From Gammaproteobacteria bacterium (GTDB lineage Bacteria; Pseudomonadota; Gammaproteobacteria; Steroidobacterales; Woeseiaceae): a DNA stretch of 5,331 bases. Under the pieces are notes generated by a model, which saw only the letters and a list, made by a program, of their open reading frames with translations, was not told where the DNA came from and made no database searches. A program made the translations under genes and the position numbers. Shown piece by piece: positions 1-5,158 of the stretch (the first letter of the stretch is position 1; each line of letters begins with the position of its first letter). The DNA lies in contig QNFK01000171.1 of NCBI GenBank assembly GCA_003645495.1, positions 1 through 5,331 on the forward strand, written 5' to 3'.

Positions 1-812
1 TCCAGCAGTGTGTTGACGATCTCGAAGACAATGTTGTTGTCAATTCTGACTTTAATCTGTCACACATATTGATATCCGTAGCTGAGTCCGCCAACGTTGA
101 ACAGTTCGCTGAGGCTGAAGCGGAGGCTAACCTTGTGTATTCGCAGTTAGTCGCGGGAACCGAGTTCAGTGAGCTGGCGATTCGTTACTCGGACAGTCAA
201 ACCGGACTTGAGGGTGGCAACCTTGGTTGGCGCAAGGGCGATCAGTTGCCAACATTATTTTCAAGCGTGGTCGGCGATATGCAGACGGGAGATTTTTCGC
301 AGCCGATACGTGCCATCAGCGGATTCCACCTGGTTAAAGTGAACGAGATACGTGGCGTTAACCAAAAAAGCGAAATTGATCAGATGTTAGTGCGACACAT
401 ACTGGTTACCCCAAATGAAATCATCGATGACGAAACTGCCAAACAGCGCCTGGAAGATGCTTACGAGCGAATCGCCAATGGCGAGGATTTTGGTGAAGTC
501 GCCAAGTTAATGTCCGATGATCCGGGTTCCGCAAACGATGGTGGTGAAACCGGATGGACTGGCGCCGGCACGTTTGTACCAGAGTTTGAGGAAGTCGCTA
601 ACAATGCAGAGACCGGCGTTGTTTCTGAACCATTCCGTTCCAGATTCGGCTGGCATATTCTTGAGGTCATGGAGCGACGCGTATACGACAATACGGAAGA
701 CCTTAAGGAAAGTAATTGCGTGGAACGAGTCCGCAATGGCAAGCTGGCGAATGAATCGGAGCTCTGGGTGCGACGCATTCGCGACGAAGCGTTTGTTGAT
801 ATACGCATTTAA
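1..812 (+). CDS. surA: Periplasmic chaperone / peptidyl-prolyl isomerase SurA, C-terminal part (5' end outside window)
   Basis: SurA is a periplasmic chaperone that escorts unfolded outer-membrane proteins to the BAM complex; it carries two parvulin-type PPIase domains. The reading frame is open from base 3 to the TAA at 810-812, giving about 269 residues, so the signal peptide and most of the N-terminal chaperone domain are missing. The first parvulin domain starts at SHILIS (about residue 20 of the visible part) and includes the GGNLGW motif and GFHLVKV. The second starts at VRHILV (about residue 130) and includes DPGSANDGGETGW and FGWHILEV. The C-terminal helix ends in WVRRIRDEAFVDIRI, matching the family's usual ending. 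The TTG at 69 is internal, because SHILIS straddles it, and is not the start. Gene order surA-pdxA-rsmA-apaG-apaH supports the call; the gene before it is usually lptD. Both PPIase domains look intact, though whether each is catalytically active cannot be judged here. Confidence 0.95.
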   Translation, partial: QQCVDDLEDNVVVNSDFNLSHILISVAESANVEQFAEAEAEANLVYSQLVAGTEFSELAIRYSDSQTGLEGGNLGWRKGDQLPTLFSSVVGDMQTGDFSQPIRAISGFHLVKVNEIRGVNQKSEIDQMLVRHILVTPNEIIDDETAKQRLEDAYERIANGEDFGEVAKLMSDDPGSANDGGETGWTGAGTFVPEFEEVANNAETGVVSEPFRSRFGWHILEVMERRVYDNTEDLKESNCVERVRNGKLANESELWVRRIRDEAFVDIRI

Positions 813-852
813 ACCAGATTAATCACCACACATTCTTACACCGGGTCCGGCG

Positions 853-1932
853 GTGACAAAAACACAATCGACCAAACTGATGGTTGTCACGGCCGGTGAG
901 CCCGCCGGCATCGGCCCGGAACTTTGCCTGGCACTAGCCGGTACAGACTGGGCCAGTCAGCTCGTCATCATCGCAGACCCTGACATGCTGGCCGAACGCG
1001 CCAAAAAACTCGGTAGCGAAGCCAAAATTCGAATCTATGGCAGCAACACGCCAGGTGCCGCAAATGAATTGTGCGTACTGCCGCAGAAACTTGTAAATAC
1101 CGCTGTTTGTGGCGAACCCGATACTGCAAATTCCCGGGTATTGCTCGACGGATTGGAACGGGCGGTTAGTGGCTGCATTTCGGGCGAGTTTTCGGCATTG
1201 ATTACTGCGCCCCTGCAAAAAAGCGTCATCAACGATGCTGGTGTGAATTTCACCGGACATACGGAATTCCTTGCCGAGCTCACGGCAACACCGATGCCGG
1301 TCATGTTGCTCGCAGCGGGCGAATTACGCGTTGCCCTCGCCAGTACACATTTGCCTTTGCGTGAAGTGGCAAGCTACCTGACCCGGGATCGCCTGGTAGA
1401 CGTCATTACCATTCTGCAGCAAGATCTGATCAGTAAATTCGGCATCGCCAGGCCACGCATCCTGGTTTGTGGCCTCAATCCACATGCGGGGGAAGGTGGC
1501 CACCTCGGCACTGAAGATAACGAGGTAATTGCGCCGGCGATCGCAACTTGCCAGGCAATCGGTATGGACATCCACGGCCCGATACCAGCAGACACTGCGT
1601 TCACCCCGGCTGCCGGAAAAGCCGATGCCATTCTCGCGATGTATCACGATCAGGGCTTGCCCGTCGTCAAATACGCCAGCTTCGGCAATGCCGTTAATAT
1701 CACGCTTGGCCTGCCGATTATTCGAACCTCCGTCGACCATGGCACGGCGCTCGATATTGCGGGACGCGGTACAGCGGACAACGGCAGCATGATCGCCGCA
1801 GTCGCTATGGCTGCAAAACTTGCGGCAACAATCAGCATAGCCGTCTCTGTCGGCACGGCTGCAAGACTTGCAGCAACAAACAGCGCGGTCGACTCTGCCG
1901 GTACAGCCGCGCAACTCGCAGCAAAAAAATGA
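853..1932 (+). CDS. pdxA: 4-hydroxythreonine-4-phosphate dehydrogenase PdxA with extended alanine-rich C-terminus
   Basis: PdxA is a cytoplasmic NAD(P)-dependent enzyme that oxidises 4-phosphohydroxy-L-threonine. The product goes to PdxJ in the DXP-dependent route to pyridoxal 5'-phosphate. The 359-residue protein shows the family motifs in order: VVTAGEPAGIGPEL (11-24), TAPLQK (118-123), FTGHTEFL with substrate-site His136, STHLPL with His166, GLNPHAGEGGHLG with His211, and AMYHDQGLPVVKY with His265. The last three are the expected divalent-metal ligands. A GTG start is chosen because MTKTQ then VVTAGEPAGIG gives the normal N-terminal length; the Shine-Dalgarno is weak. The gene follows surA by 40 bases and its TGA overlaps the rsmA ATG. 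The family's normal end, near 'GRGTADNGSMIAAVAMAAKLAA', is reached at about residue 326. About 30 further residues form an alanine-rich repeat tail not expected in PdxA (about 329 residues in E. coli). Core function looks intact; the role of the tail is unknown. Confidence 0.96.
   Translation: MTKTQSTKLMVVTAGEPAGIGPELCLALAGTDWASQLVIIADPDMLAERAKKLGSEAKIRIYGSNTPGAANELCVLPQKLVNTAVCGEPDTANSRVLLDGLERAVSGCISGEFSALITAPLQKSVINDAGVNFTGHTEFLAELTATPMPVMLLAAGELRVALASTHLPLREVASYLTRDRLVDVITILQQDLISKFGIARPRILVCGLNPHAGEGGHLGTEDNEVIAPAIATCQAIGMDIHGPIPADTAFTPAAGKADAILAMYHDQGLPVVKYASFGNAVNITLGLPIIRTSVDHGTALDIAGRGTADNGSMIAAVAMAAKLAATISIAVSVGTAARLAATNSAVDSAGTAAQLAAKK
1807..1932 (+). repeat. 48-bp in-frame tandem repeat (about 2.6 copies) forming the PdxA tail
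   Basis: Three successive units are visible: 1807-1854, 1855-1902 and a partial third, 1903-1932. They encode MAAKLAATISIAVSVG, TAARLAATNSAVDSAG and TAAQLAAKK. Each unit opens with an xxGCxGCx(A/G)xxCTxGCxGCAAxA pattern, and the period is exactly 16 codons, so the frame is kept. The copies have diverged, mostly at third codon positions, which suggests an older duplication kept as coding sequence. The first unit overlaps the last helix of the normal PdxA fold, so the tail probably arose by duplicating that helix. The period and identity are read directly from the sequence; the origin by duplication is inference. Confidence 0.8.
1923..1929 (+). other. A_AAA_AAA slippery heptamer just before the pdxA stop (possible -1 frameshift site)
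   Basis: Seven A residues occupy 1923-1929 in the phase GC[A AAA AAA] TGA of the pdxA frame, which is the X_XXY_YYZ arrangement used by -1 programmed frameshift sites. A -1 slip would skip the TGA and continue with the codon at 1929-1931, which is the rsmA ATG, giving a PdxA-RsmA fusion. I see no convincing upstream Shine-Dalgarno-like stimulator or strong downstream stem. The simplest reading is therefore an A-rich end of a lysine-terminated gene with ordinary ATGA coupling. Confidence 0.25.
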
Positions 1933-2708
1933 GTGATCATCGGGCCAGAAAACGTTTTGGTCAGCATTTCCTGACTGCAGCTGACACGATCGAGCAGATC
2001 GTCGCTGCAGTCGCACCGCAACAGGGTGAAACGATTGTTGAAATCGGTCCTGGGCAGGCGGCAATCACCGCGCCGCTGGCCGATCTGGCGACCACATTAC
2101 ATGCCATTGAATTTGATCGTGACCTGGTGACGACACTGCGGCAACGTTTTGCCGGACGTGAAAACGTTGTTATTCATCAGGCAGATGCCCTCAGTTTTGA
2201 TTTCGCCAGCCTGGGCAATAATTTACGCATCGTTGGCAACCTTCCTTACAACATTTCGACGCCGTTGCTCTTTCACCTGCTGGGTTTCAAAGACGTGATT
2301 GCGGATATGCACTTTATGCTGCAAAAAGAAGTTGTCGAACGCATGGCTGCCGTACCTGGCAGCAAACGATACGGTCGGCTGACCATCATGTTGGGTTGCC
2401 ACCTTGAAGTCGTACATCTGTTTGATGTCCCACCTTCCGCATTTTCGCCGCCACCAAAAGTAATGTCGTCTGTCGTCAGGATGCGACCCATTCCGCAACC
2501 TGCGTTCGACATAAATGACGCTGAATTATTCGAAAAACTCGTCAAACAGGCGTTCTCCAGGCGGCGCAAGACTTTACGTAATGCGCTCGATGGCTTGGCC
2601 AGCGCTGCGGACATTCAGTCGGCCGGCCTTGATTCTTCGCAACGACCGGAGCAGATTCCGATCGCTGGGTGGGTCAATCTGGCGAACCTCCTTGCGGATA
2701 GCCAATAA
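1929..2708 (+). CDS. rsmA: 16S rRNA (adenine(1518)-N6/adenine(1519)-N6)-dimethyltransferase RsmA (KsgA)
   Basis: RsmA uses S-adenosylmethionine to dimethylate the two adjacent adenines in the 3'-terminal helix 45 loop of 16S rRNA, a late quality check in 30S assembly. The 259-residue protein has the complete family layout. RKRFGQHFL is at 7-15, the SAM-binding VEIGPGQAAIT at 37-47, and an acidic ribose-binding position in AIEFDRDL (59-66). The catalytic NLPYNIS is at 104-110, followed by FMLQKEVVERMAA, FSPPPKVMSSVVRM and the C-terminal FSRRRKTLRNAL. Length is normal. The ATG lies inside the pdxA stop (ATGA, 4-base overlap) with no recognisable Shine-Dalgarno, so translation probably depends on coupling to pdxA. 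apaG follows after 50 bases. Nothing essential is missing. Confidence 0.97.
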   Translation: MSDHRARKRFGQHFLTAADTIEQIVAAVAPQQGETIVEIGPGQAAITAPLADLATTLHAIEFDRDLVTTLRQRFAGRENVVIHQADALSFDFASLGNNLRIVGNLPYNISTPLLFHLLGFKDVIADMHFMLQKEVVERMAAVPGSKRYGRLTIMLGCHLEVVHLFDVPPSAFSPPPKVMSSVVRMRPIPQPAFDINDAELFEKLVKQAFSRRRKTLRNALDGLASAADIQSAGLDSSQRPEQIPIAGWVNLANLLADSQ

Positions 2709-2758
2709 TTTGTCAACTAATGTAGAATAAGCGCAGCCGAAACTGACTGTGTCTACAA

Positions 2759-3139
2759 ATGGCCGATGACAACCTCGATATAAAGATTAAGGTCGCAACG
2801 AATTTCGTTGATGACCAGTCTGATGCCGATCTCGGCAGGTTCGTATTCGCATACACTATTACGATCGAAAACATTGGTGAAGTATCTGCCAAGTTGCTCA
2901 GCCGTCACTGGGTGATTACCGATGCCAACGGCAAGGTACAGGAGGTTTCCGGTGACGGTGTCGTCGGCAAACAACCGCATCTGAACCCCGGCGAAACATT
3001 TCGTTATTCCAGCGGCGCAGTCCTGGATACCCCGGTCGGTTCCATGTATGGCAGCTATCGCATGCTGACCGATAACGGTGCTGATTATGATGCGCCGATT
3101 GCACCATTTACGTTAGCCGTACCCGGCATCCTGCACTAG
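2759..3139 (+). CDS. apaG: ApaG domain protein (DUF525)
   Basis: ApaG is a small immunoglobulin-like/fibronectin-III-type beta-sandwich protein long linked by gene position to apaH; its biochemical role is not firmly settled. The 126-residue product matches the family in length and key segments: FVFAYTITIENIGEVSAKLLSRHWVI in the first half, the glycine-rich GDGVVGKQPHLNPGE (about 65-79) and GSMYGSYRM (about 93-101), ending at APFTLAVP. There is no signal peptide or membrane segment. The ATG at 2759 lacks a clear Shine-Dalgarno. The 50-base gap from rsmA contains AT-rich sequence (TAGAAT at 2723-2728) but no properly spaced -35 box. apaH begins 7 bases after the stop, so the two genes are almost certainly co-transcribed. 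Confidence 0.94.
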   Translation: MADDNLDIKIKVATNFVDDQSDADLGRFVFAYTITIENIGEVSAKLLSRHWVITDANGKVQEVSGDGVVGKQPHLNPGETFRYSSGAVLDTPVGSMYGSYRMLTDNGADYDAPIAPFTLAVPGILH

Positions 3140-3146
3140 TACGGGC

Positions 3147-3974
3147 GTGGCCCAATACGCAATTGGTGATCTCCAGGGTTGCTACGATCCTTTCCGCCGC
3201 CTGCTCGACAAAATCCCATTTGACCCGGAGAAAGATCGCCTGTGGTTGACCGGTGACCTTGTCAATCGCGGCCCACAGTCAAGAAAAACCCTGCGTTACG
3301 TGAAGAGCCTCGGCGATTCGGTCGTCACTGTACTCGGTAATCACGACCTGCATTTGCTCGCACTGGCCAACGACATAAAAGTTTCCGACAGTCGTTTCGA
3401 TTCCTTGTGGAAAATTCTTGGCAATGAAGATTGCGATGAGCTGATTGATTGGCTACGGCGTCGGCCTTTGGCACATTACAGCAAAAAGCTTAACACCCTG
3501 ATGGTGCATGCCGGCGTGCCGCAGGAGTGGAGCGTCAAAAAGACACTTGCTCGCGCAGCTGAAGTGGAAGCGGCGTTGCAAGGTGATGACTACGTCAGTT
3601 TCCTGGAAAACATGTACGGCAATAAACCTGCGAAATGGTCGGGCAAGCTAAGCGGCCATGAGCGACTGCGCTATATCGTCAATGCGCTGACGAGAATGCG
3701 CATGCTGGACCACGCCGGTCAGCTCGACTTCACCTTTAGCGGGCCGCTGGAGAATGGCCCGGATGGTTTGACGCCCTGGTTCAATGTGAACAAGGCAAAA
3801 TGGCGCGGGACACGCGTGGTTTTCGGCCATTGGAGCGCCCTGGGCCTGATTGTCAAGAAAGACCTGATTGCTGTTGACACAGGTTGTGTTTGGGGGCGAC
3901 AGCTGACTGCTGTGCGCCTGAACAAGAGGCCGAAGATCACCAAAGTTAAGTGCAAAAACCAATCTGCAGAATGA
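3147..3974 (+). CDS. apaH: Bis(5'-nucleosyl)-tetraphosphatase, symmetrical (ApaH)
   Basis: ApaH hydrolyses diadenosine tetraphosphate symmetrically to two ADP and also removes Np4 caps from bacterial RNA. It belongs to the metallophosphatase (PPP-like) superfamily. The 275-residue protein shows the signature blocks in order: GDLQGCYD (7-14, with Gln where generic phosphatases have His, as is usual in ApaH), GDLVNRGP (36-43), GNHD (64-67), VHAGVP (120-125), FGHWS (226-230) and VDTGCVWG (243-250). These supply the expected two-metal ligands. The GTG start at 3147 places AQYAIGDLQG at the family's normal N-terminus, and no nearer ATG fits. The gene sits 7 bases after apaG and closes the housekeeping cluster. 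The 73 bases that follow contain no convincing terminator, so read-through into the next genes is possible. Confidence 0.96.
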   Translation: MAQYAIGDLQGCYDPFRRLLDKIPFDPEKDRLWLTGDLVNRGPQSRKTLRYVKSLGDSVVTVLGNHDLHLLALANDIKVSDSRFDSLWKILGNEDCDELIDWLRRRPLAHYSKKLNTLMVHAGVPQEWSVKKTLARAAEVEAALQGDDYVSFLENMYGNKPAKWSGKLSGHERLRYIVNALTRMRMLDHAGQLDFTFSGPLENGPDGLTPWFNVNKAKWRGTRVVFGHWSALGLIVKKDLIAVDTGCVWGRQLTAVRLNKRPKITKVKCKNQSAE

Positions 3975-4047
3975 ACGATTGCGTGTGCGGTCAACGTGTC
4001 GCTGCACGACCAGACGGGGTACACTGCGCGGGGATTGAGAAGAACGC

Positions 4048-4476
4048 ATGGCTGATAGAGAAACTATAAAAACAACCAGCGCACCACAGCCAGTAGGCGC
4101 ATACCCGCATGCAAAGCGAGTCGGAAATTTGCTGTTTTTGTCCGGGATAGGTCCGCGGCCGGCAGGCGGCGGTCCGATTGCTGGCGTAACTCTCGACGCC
4201 TCAGGCGAAGTCGCATCGTATGACGTCGCCCAGCAATGTCACGCGGTATTCGCAAATGTACGTGCCGTACTGGAAAGTGCCAATGCAGATTGGGACGATC
4301 TTGTTGACCTGACGGTCTTTTTGACCGACATCAAACGCGATTTCAAAACCTTCAACACGATATACGCCGAATACTTTTCGAGTGACGGTCCATGTCGGAC
4401 GACAGTCGAAGTCAATCGCCTGCCAACGCCAATCGCGATCGAGTTGAAGTGCATCGCTGTTGCAAGAAACAAATAG
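4048..4476 (+). CDS. RidA/YjgF-family protein, probable 2-aminomuconate deaminase
   Basis: The 142-residue protein has the RidA (YER057c/UK114) fold signatures: PVGAYPHAKRVGNLLFLSG near residues 15-33, a CRTTVEVNRLP block with the conserved arginine at 117, and a C-terminal IAIELKCIA with Glu132. It differs from generic RidA imine hydrolases in SGIGPRPAGGGPIAGV and QCHAVFANVRAVLE. These resemble what I recall of 2-aminomuconate deaminases (AmnD/NbaF type), which convert 2-aminomuconate to 4-oxalocrotonate plus ammonia. The neighbours support this: the next two genes encode 3-hydroxyanthranilate dioxygenase and ACMSD of the same pathway. The ATG at 4048 has a GAGAAG-type Shine-Dalgarno at 4037-4042. 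The gene ends 10 bases before the dioxygenase start. The specific activity is inferred from motif and context; a broader enamine/imine deaminase remains possible. Confidence 0.85.
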   Translation: MADRETIKTTSAPQPVGAYPHAKRVGNLLFLSGIGPRPAGGGPIAGVTLDASGEVASYDVAQQCHAVFANVRAVLESANADWDDLVDLTVFLTDIKRDFKTFNTIYAEYFSSDGPCRTTVEVNRLPTPIAIELKCIAVARNK

Positions 4477-4479
4477 GGA
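4475..4479 (+). promoter_or_regulatory. Shine-Dalgarno site that decides the dioxygenase start
   Basis: AGGGA lies 7 bases before the ATG at 4487 and overlaps the ridA-like gene's TAG stop. It supports the 4487 start over an in-frame TTG at 4460, which would overlap the previous gene and add nine residues absent from the family. It also favours 4487 over the ATG at 4499, which has no such site. Confidence 0.65.
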
Positions 4480-4486
4480 CGGAAGA

Positions 4487-5008
4487 ATGCAATCATTGAT
4501 GGCTTTCAACTTTCAGCAATGGATCGATGAACATCGTCATTTGTTACAGCCACCCGTTTGCAACCAGCAGGTTTTTGCTGATAACGATTTCATCGTTATG
4601 GTCGTTGGCGGTCCGAATTCGCGTAAGGACTATCATTACGACGAAGGCCCGGAATTCTTCTACCAGCTTGAAGGCGACATGTTGTTGAAAACCATGCAGG
4701 ACGGTGAAACGGTCGATATTCCGATCAAAGAGGGTGAAATATTACTACTGCCACCCAAAGTACCGCATTCACCACAACGCTTCGCCAATACGGTTGGTCT
4801 CGTTGTAGAACGTAAGCGGCTTGATGAAGAACTGGACGGTTTCATGTGGTTTTGCGAAAACTGCAACCACAAACTGTACGAGGAATACCTGTATATCAGC
4901 GATATCGTCGGTCAGCTGCCGCCGATTTTTGACCGGTTTTTCGAATCGGAGGAAAACAGAACCTGCGAGAAGTGCCAGGCAGTAATGGCCACACCGGACA
5001 AGACTTAA
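4487..5008 (+). CDS. nbaC: 3-hydroxyanthranilate 3,4-dioxygenase
   Basis: This cupin-fold, Fe(II)-dependent enzyme opens the ring of 3-hydroxyanthranilate with O2 to give 2-amino-3-carboxymuconate-6-semialdehyde (ACMS). From the ATG at 4487 it is 173 residues, the usual bacterial length. Visible active-site residues are Arg46, His50, Glu56 and His94 (iron ligands His50/Glu56/His94), then Arg98 and Glu109, in GGPNSRKDYHYDEGPEFFYQ and LPPKVPHSPQR. The C-terminal rubredoxin-like metal site is complete: CENC (Cys123, Cys126) and CEKC (Cys160, Cys163). The N-terminal FNFQQWIDEHRHLLQPPV is typical of the family. The gene follows the deaminase gene by 10 bases with a good Shine-Dalgarno and is followed, after the palindromic element, by ACMSD. 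The TAA stop at 5006-5008 shares its last two bases with that element. The symbol nbaC follows Pseudomonas usage; haaO or kynurenine-pathway HAAO would serve equally. Confidence 0.95.
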   Translation: MQSLMAFNFQQWIDEHRHLLQPPVCNQQVFADNDFIVMVVGGPNSRKDYHYDEGPEFFYQLEGDMLLKTMQDGETVDIPIKEGEILLLPPKVPHSPQRFANTVGLVVERKRLDEELDGFMWFCENCNHKLYEEYLYISDIVGQLPPIFDRFFESEENRTCEKCQAVMATPDKT

Positions 5009-5024
5009 AGGAACCTCTATAAAC
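5007..5024 (+). repeat. Left terminal inverted repeat (18 bp)
   Basis: AAAGGAACCTCTATAAAC is the exact reverse complement of 5132-5149. Its first two bases are the last two of the dioxygenase TAA stop. Confidence 0.9.
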
Positions 5025-5131
5025 AGCCCATTTTCCGCGATTGTGGCGTCAGCACCGTGCTCGAATCCTCATGTATTATATAGTCACTGCGGTTCTCCGC
5101 GCGGTGCTTCCTTACACTCACGAATGTGACA

Positions 5132-5149
5132 GTTTATAGAGGTTCCTTT
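5132..5149 (-). repeat. Right terminal inverted repeat (18 bp)
   Basis: GTTTATAGAGGTTCCTTT is the exact complement of the left arm at 5007-5024. It contains AGAGG (5138-5142), the only purine-rich Shine-Dalgarno-like string before the ACMSD ATG, though its 16-base spacing is longer than ideal. Confidence 0.9.
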
Positions 5150-5158
5150 CCGCCATCC

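Larger units (their letters stand above)
5007..5149 (+). mobile_element. MITE-like palindromic element with perfect 18-bp terminal inverted repeats
   Basis: This 143-bp segment fills nearly all of the gap between the dioxygenase and ACMSD genes. Its ends, AAAGGAACCTCTATAAAC (5007-5024) and its exact complement (5132-5149), match over 18 bases. The interior is also partly self-complementary about the same centre: AGCACCGTGC (5051-5060) faces GCGCGGTGCT (5099-5108) with one mismatch (G-U in RNA). Shorter matches (GAA/TTC, CC/GG, CA/TG) lead to an AT-rich apex near 5074-5082. It has no coding capacity for a transposase. I find no clear target-site duplication: CTT and CCG flank the ends. The size, terminal repeats and lack of coding suggest a non-autonomous miniature element. 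A native regulatory hairpin or intra-operon attenuator is the main alternative. In the transcript it would fold into one long stem without a U-tract, so simple intrinsic termination is not obvious. Confidence 0.65.

Noticed and set aside
1324..2064. Long minus-strand open frame (246 codons) across pdxA and the start of rsmA
   Set aside because: It is antisense to two clearly conserved genes, its protein is rich in Cys, Arg and Ser without recognisable motifs, and it has no context of its own. It is a shadow of the pdxA codon pattern.
2709..2758. Possible promoter for apaG (TTGTCA at 2710-2715, TAGAAT at 2723-2728)
   Set aside because: The two boxes are only 7 bases apart, far short of the usual 16-18, and no other -35 box lies at the right distance.
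3975..4047. Promoter (TACACT at 4020-4025) or terminator between apaH and the deaminase gene
   Set aside because: The matching -35 position (about GTGTCG, 3996-4001) is poor. The only stems found (GTCG/CGAC, GTGC/GCAC) are 4 bp without a U-tract. Nothing here can be called with confidence.
3648..4049. Minus-strand open frame (133 codons) across the end of apaH and the gap to the deaminase gene
   Set aside because: The protein has no recognisable family, it overlaps conserved apaH coding sequence, and the gap is only 73 bases.
4460..4486. Upstream TTG start for the dioxygenase, adding nine residues
   Set aside because: It overlaps the previous gene, lacks a Shine-Dalgarno, and the added residues are not part of the family. 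The ATG at 4487 has AGGGA at good spacing.
5074..5082. Perfect TATAAT on the minus strand (5075-5080) and TATTAT on the plus strand within the palindromic element
   Set aside because: No acceptable -35 box is found at 16-18 bases on either strand. The AT-rich run is better explained as the apex of the palindrome.
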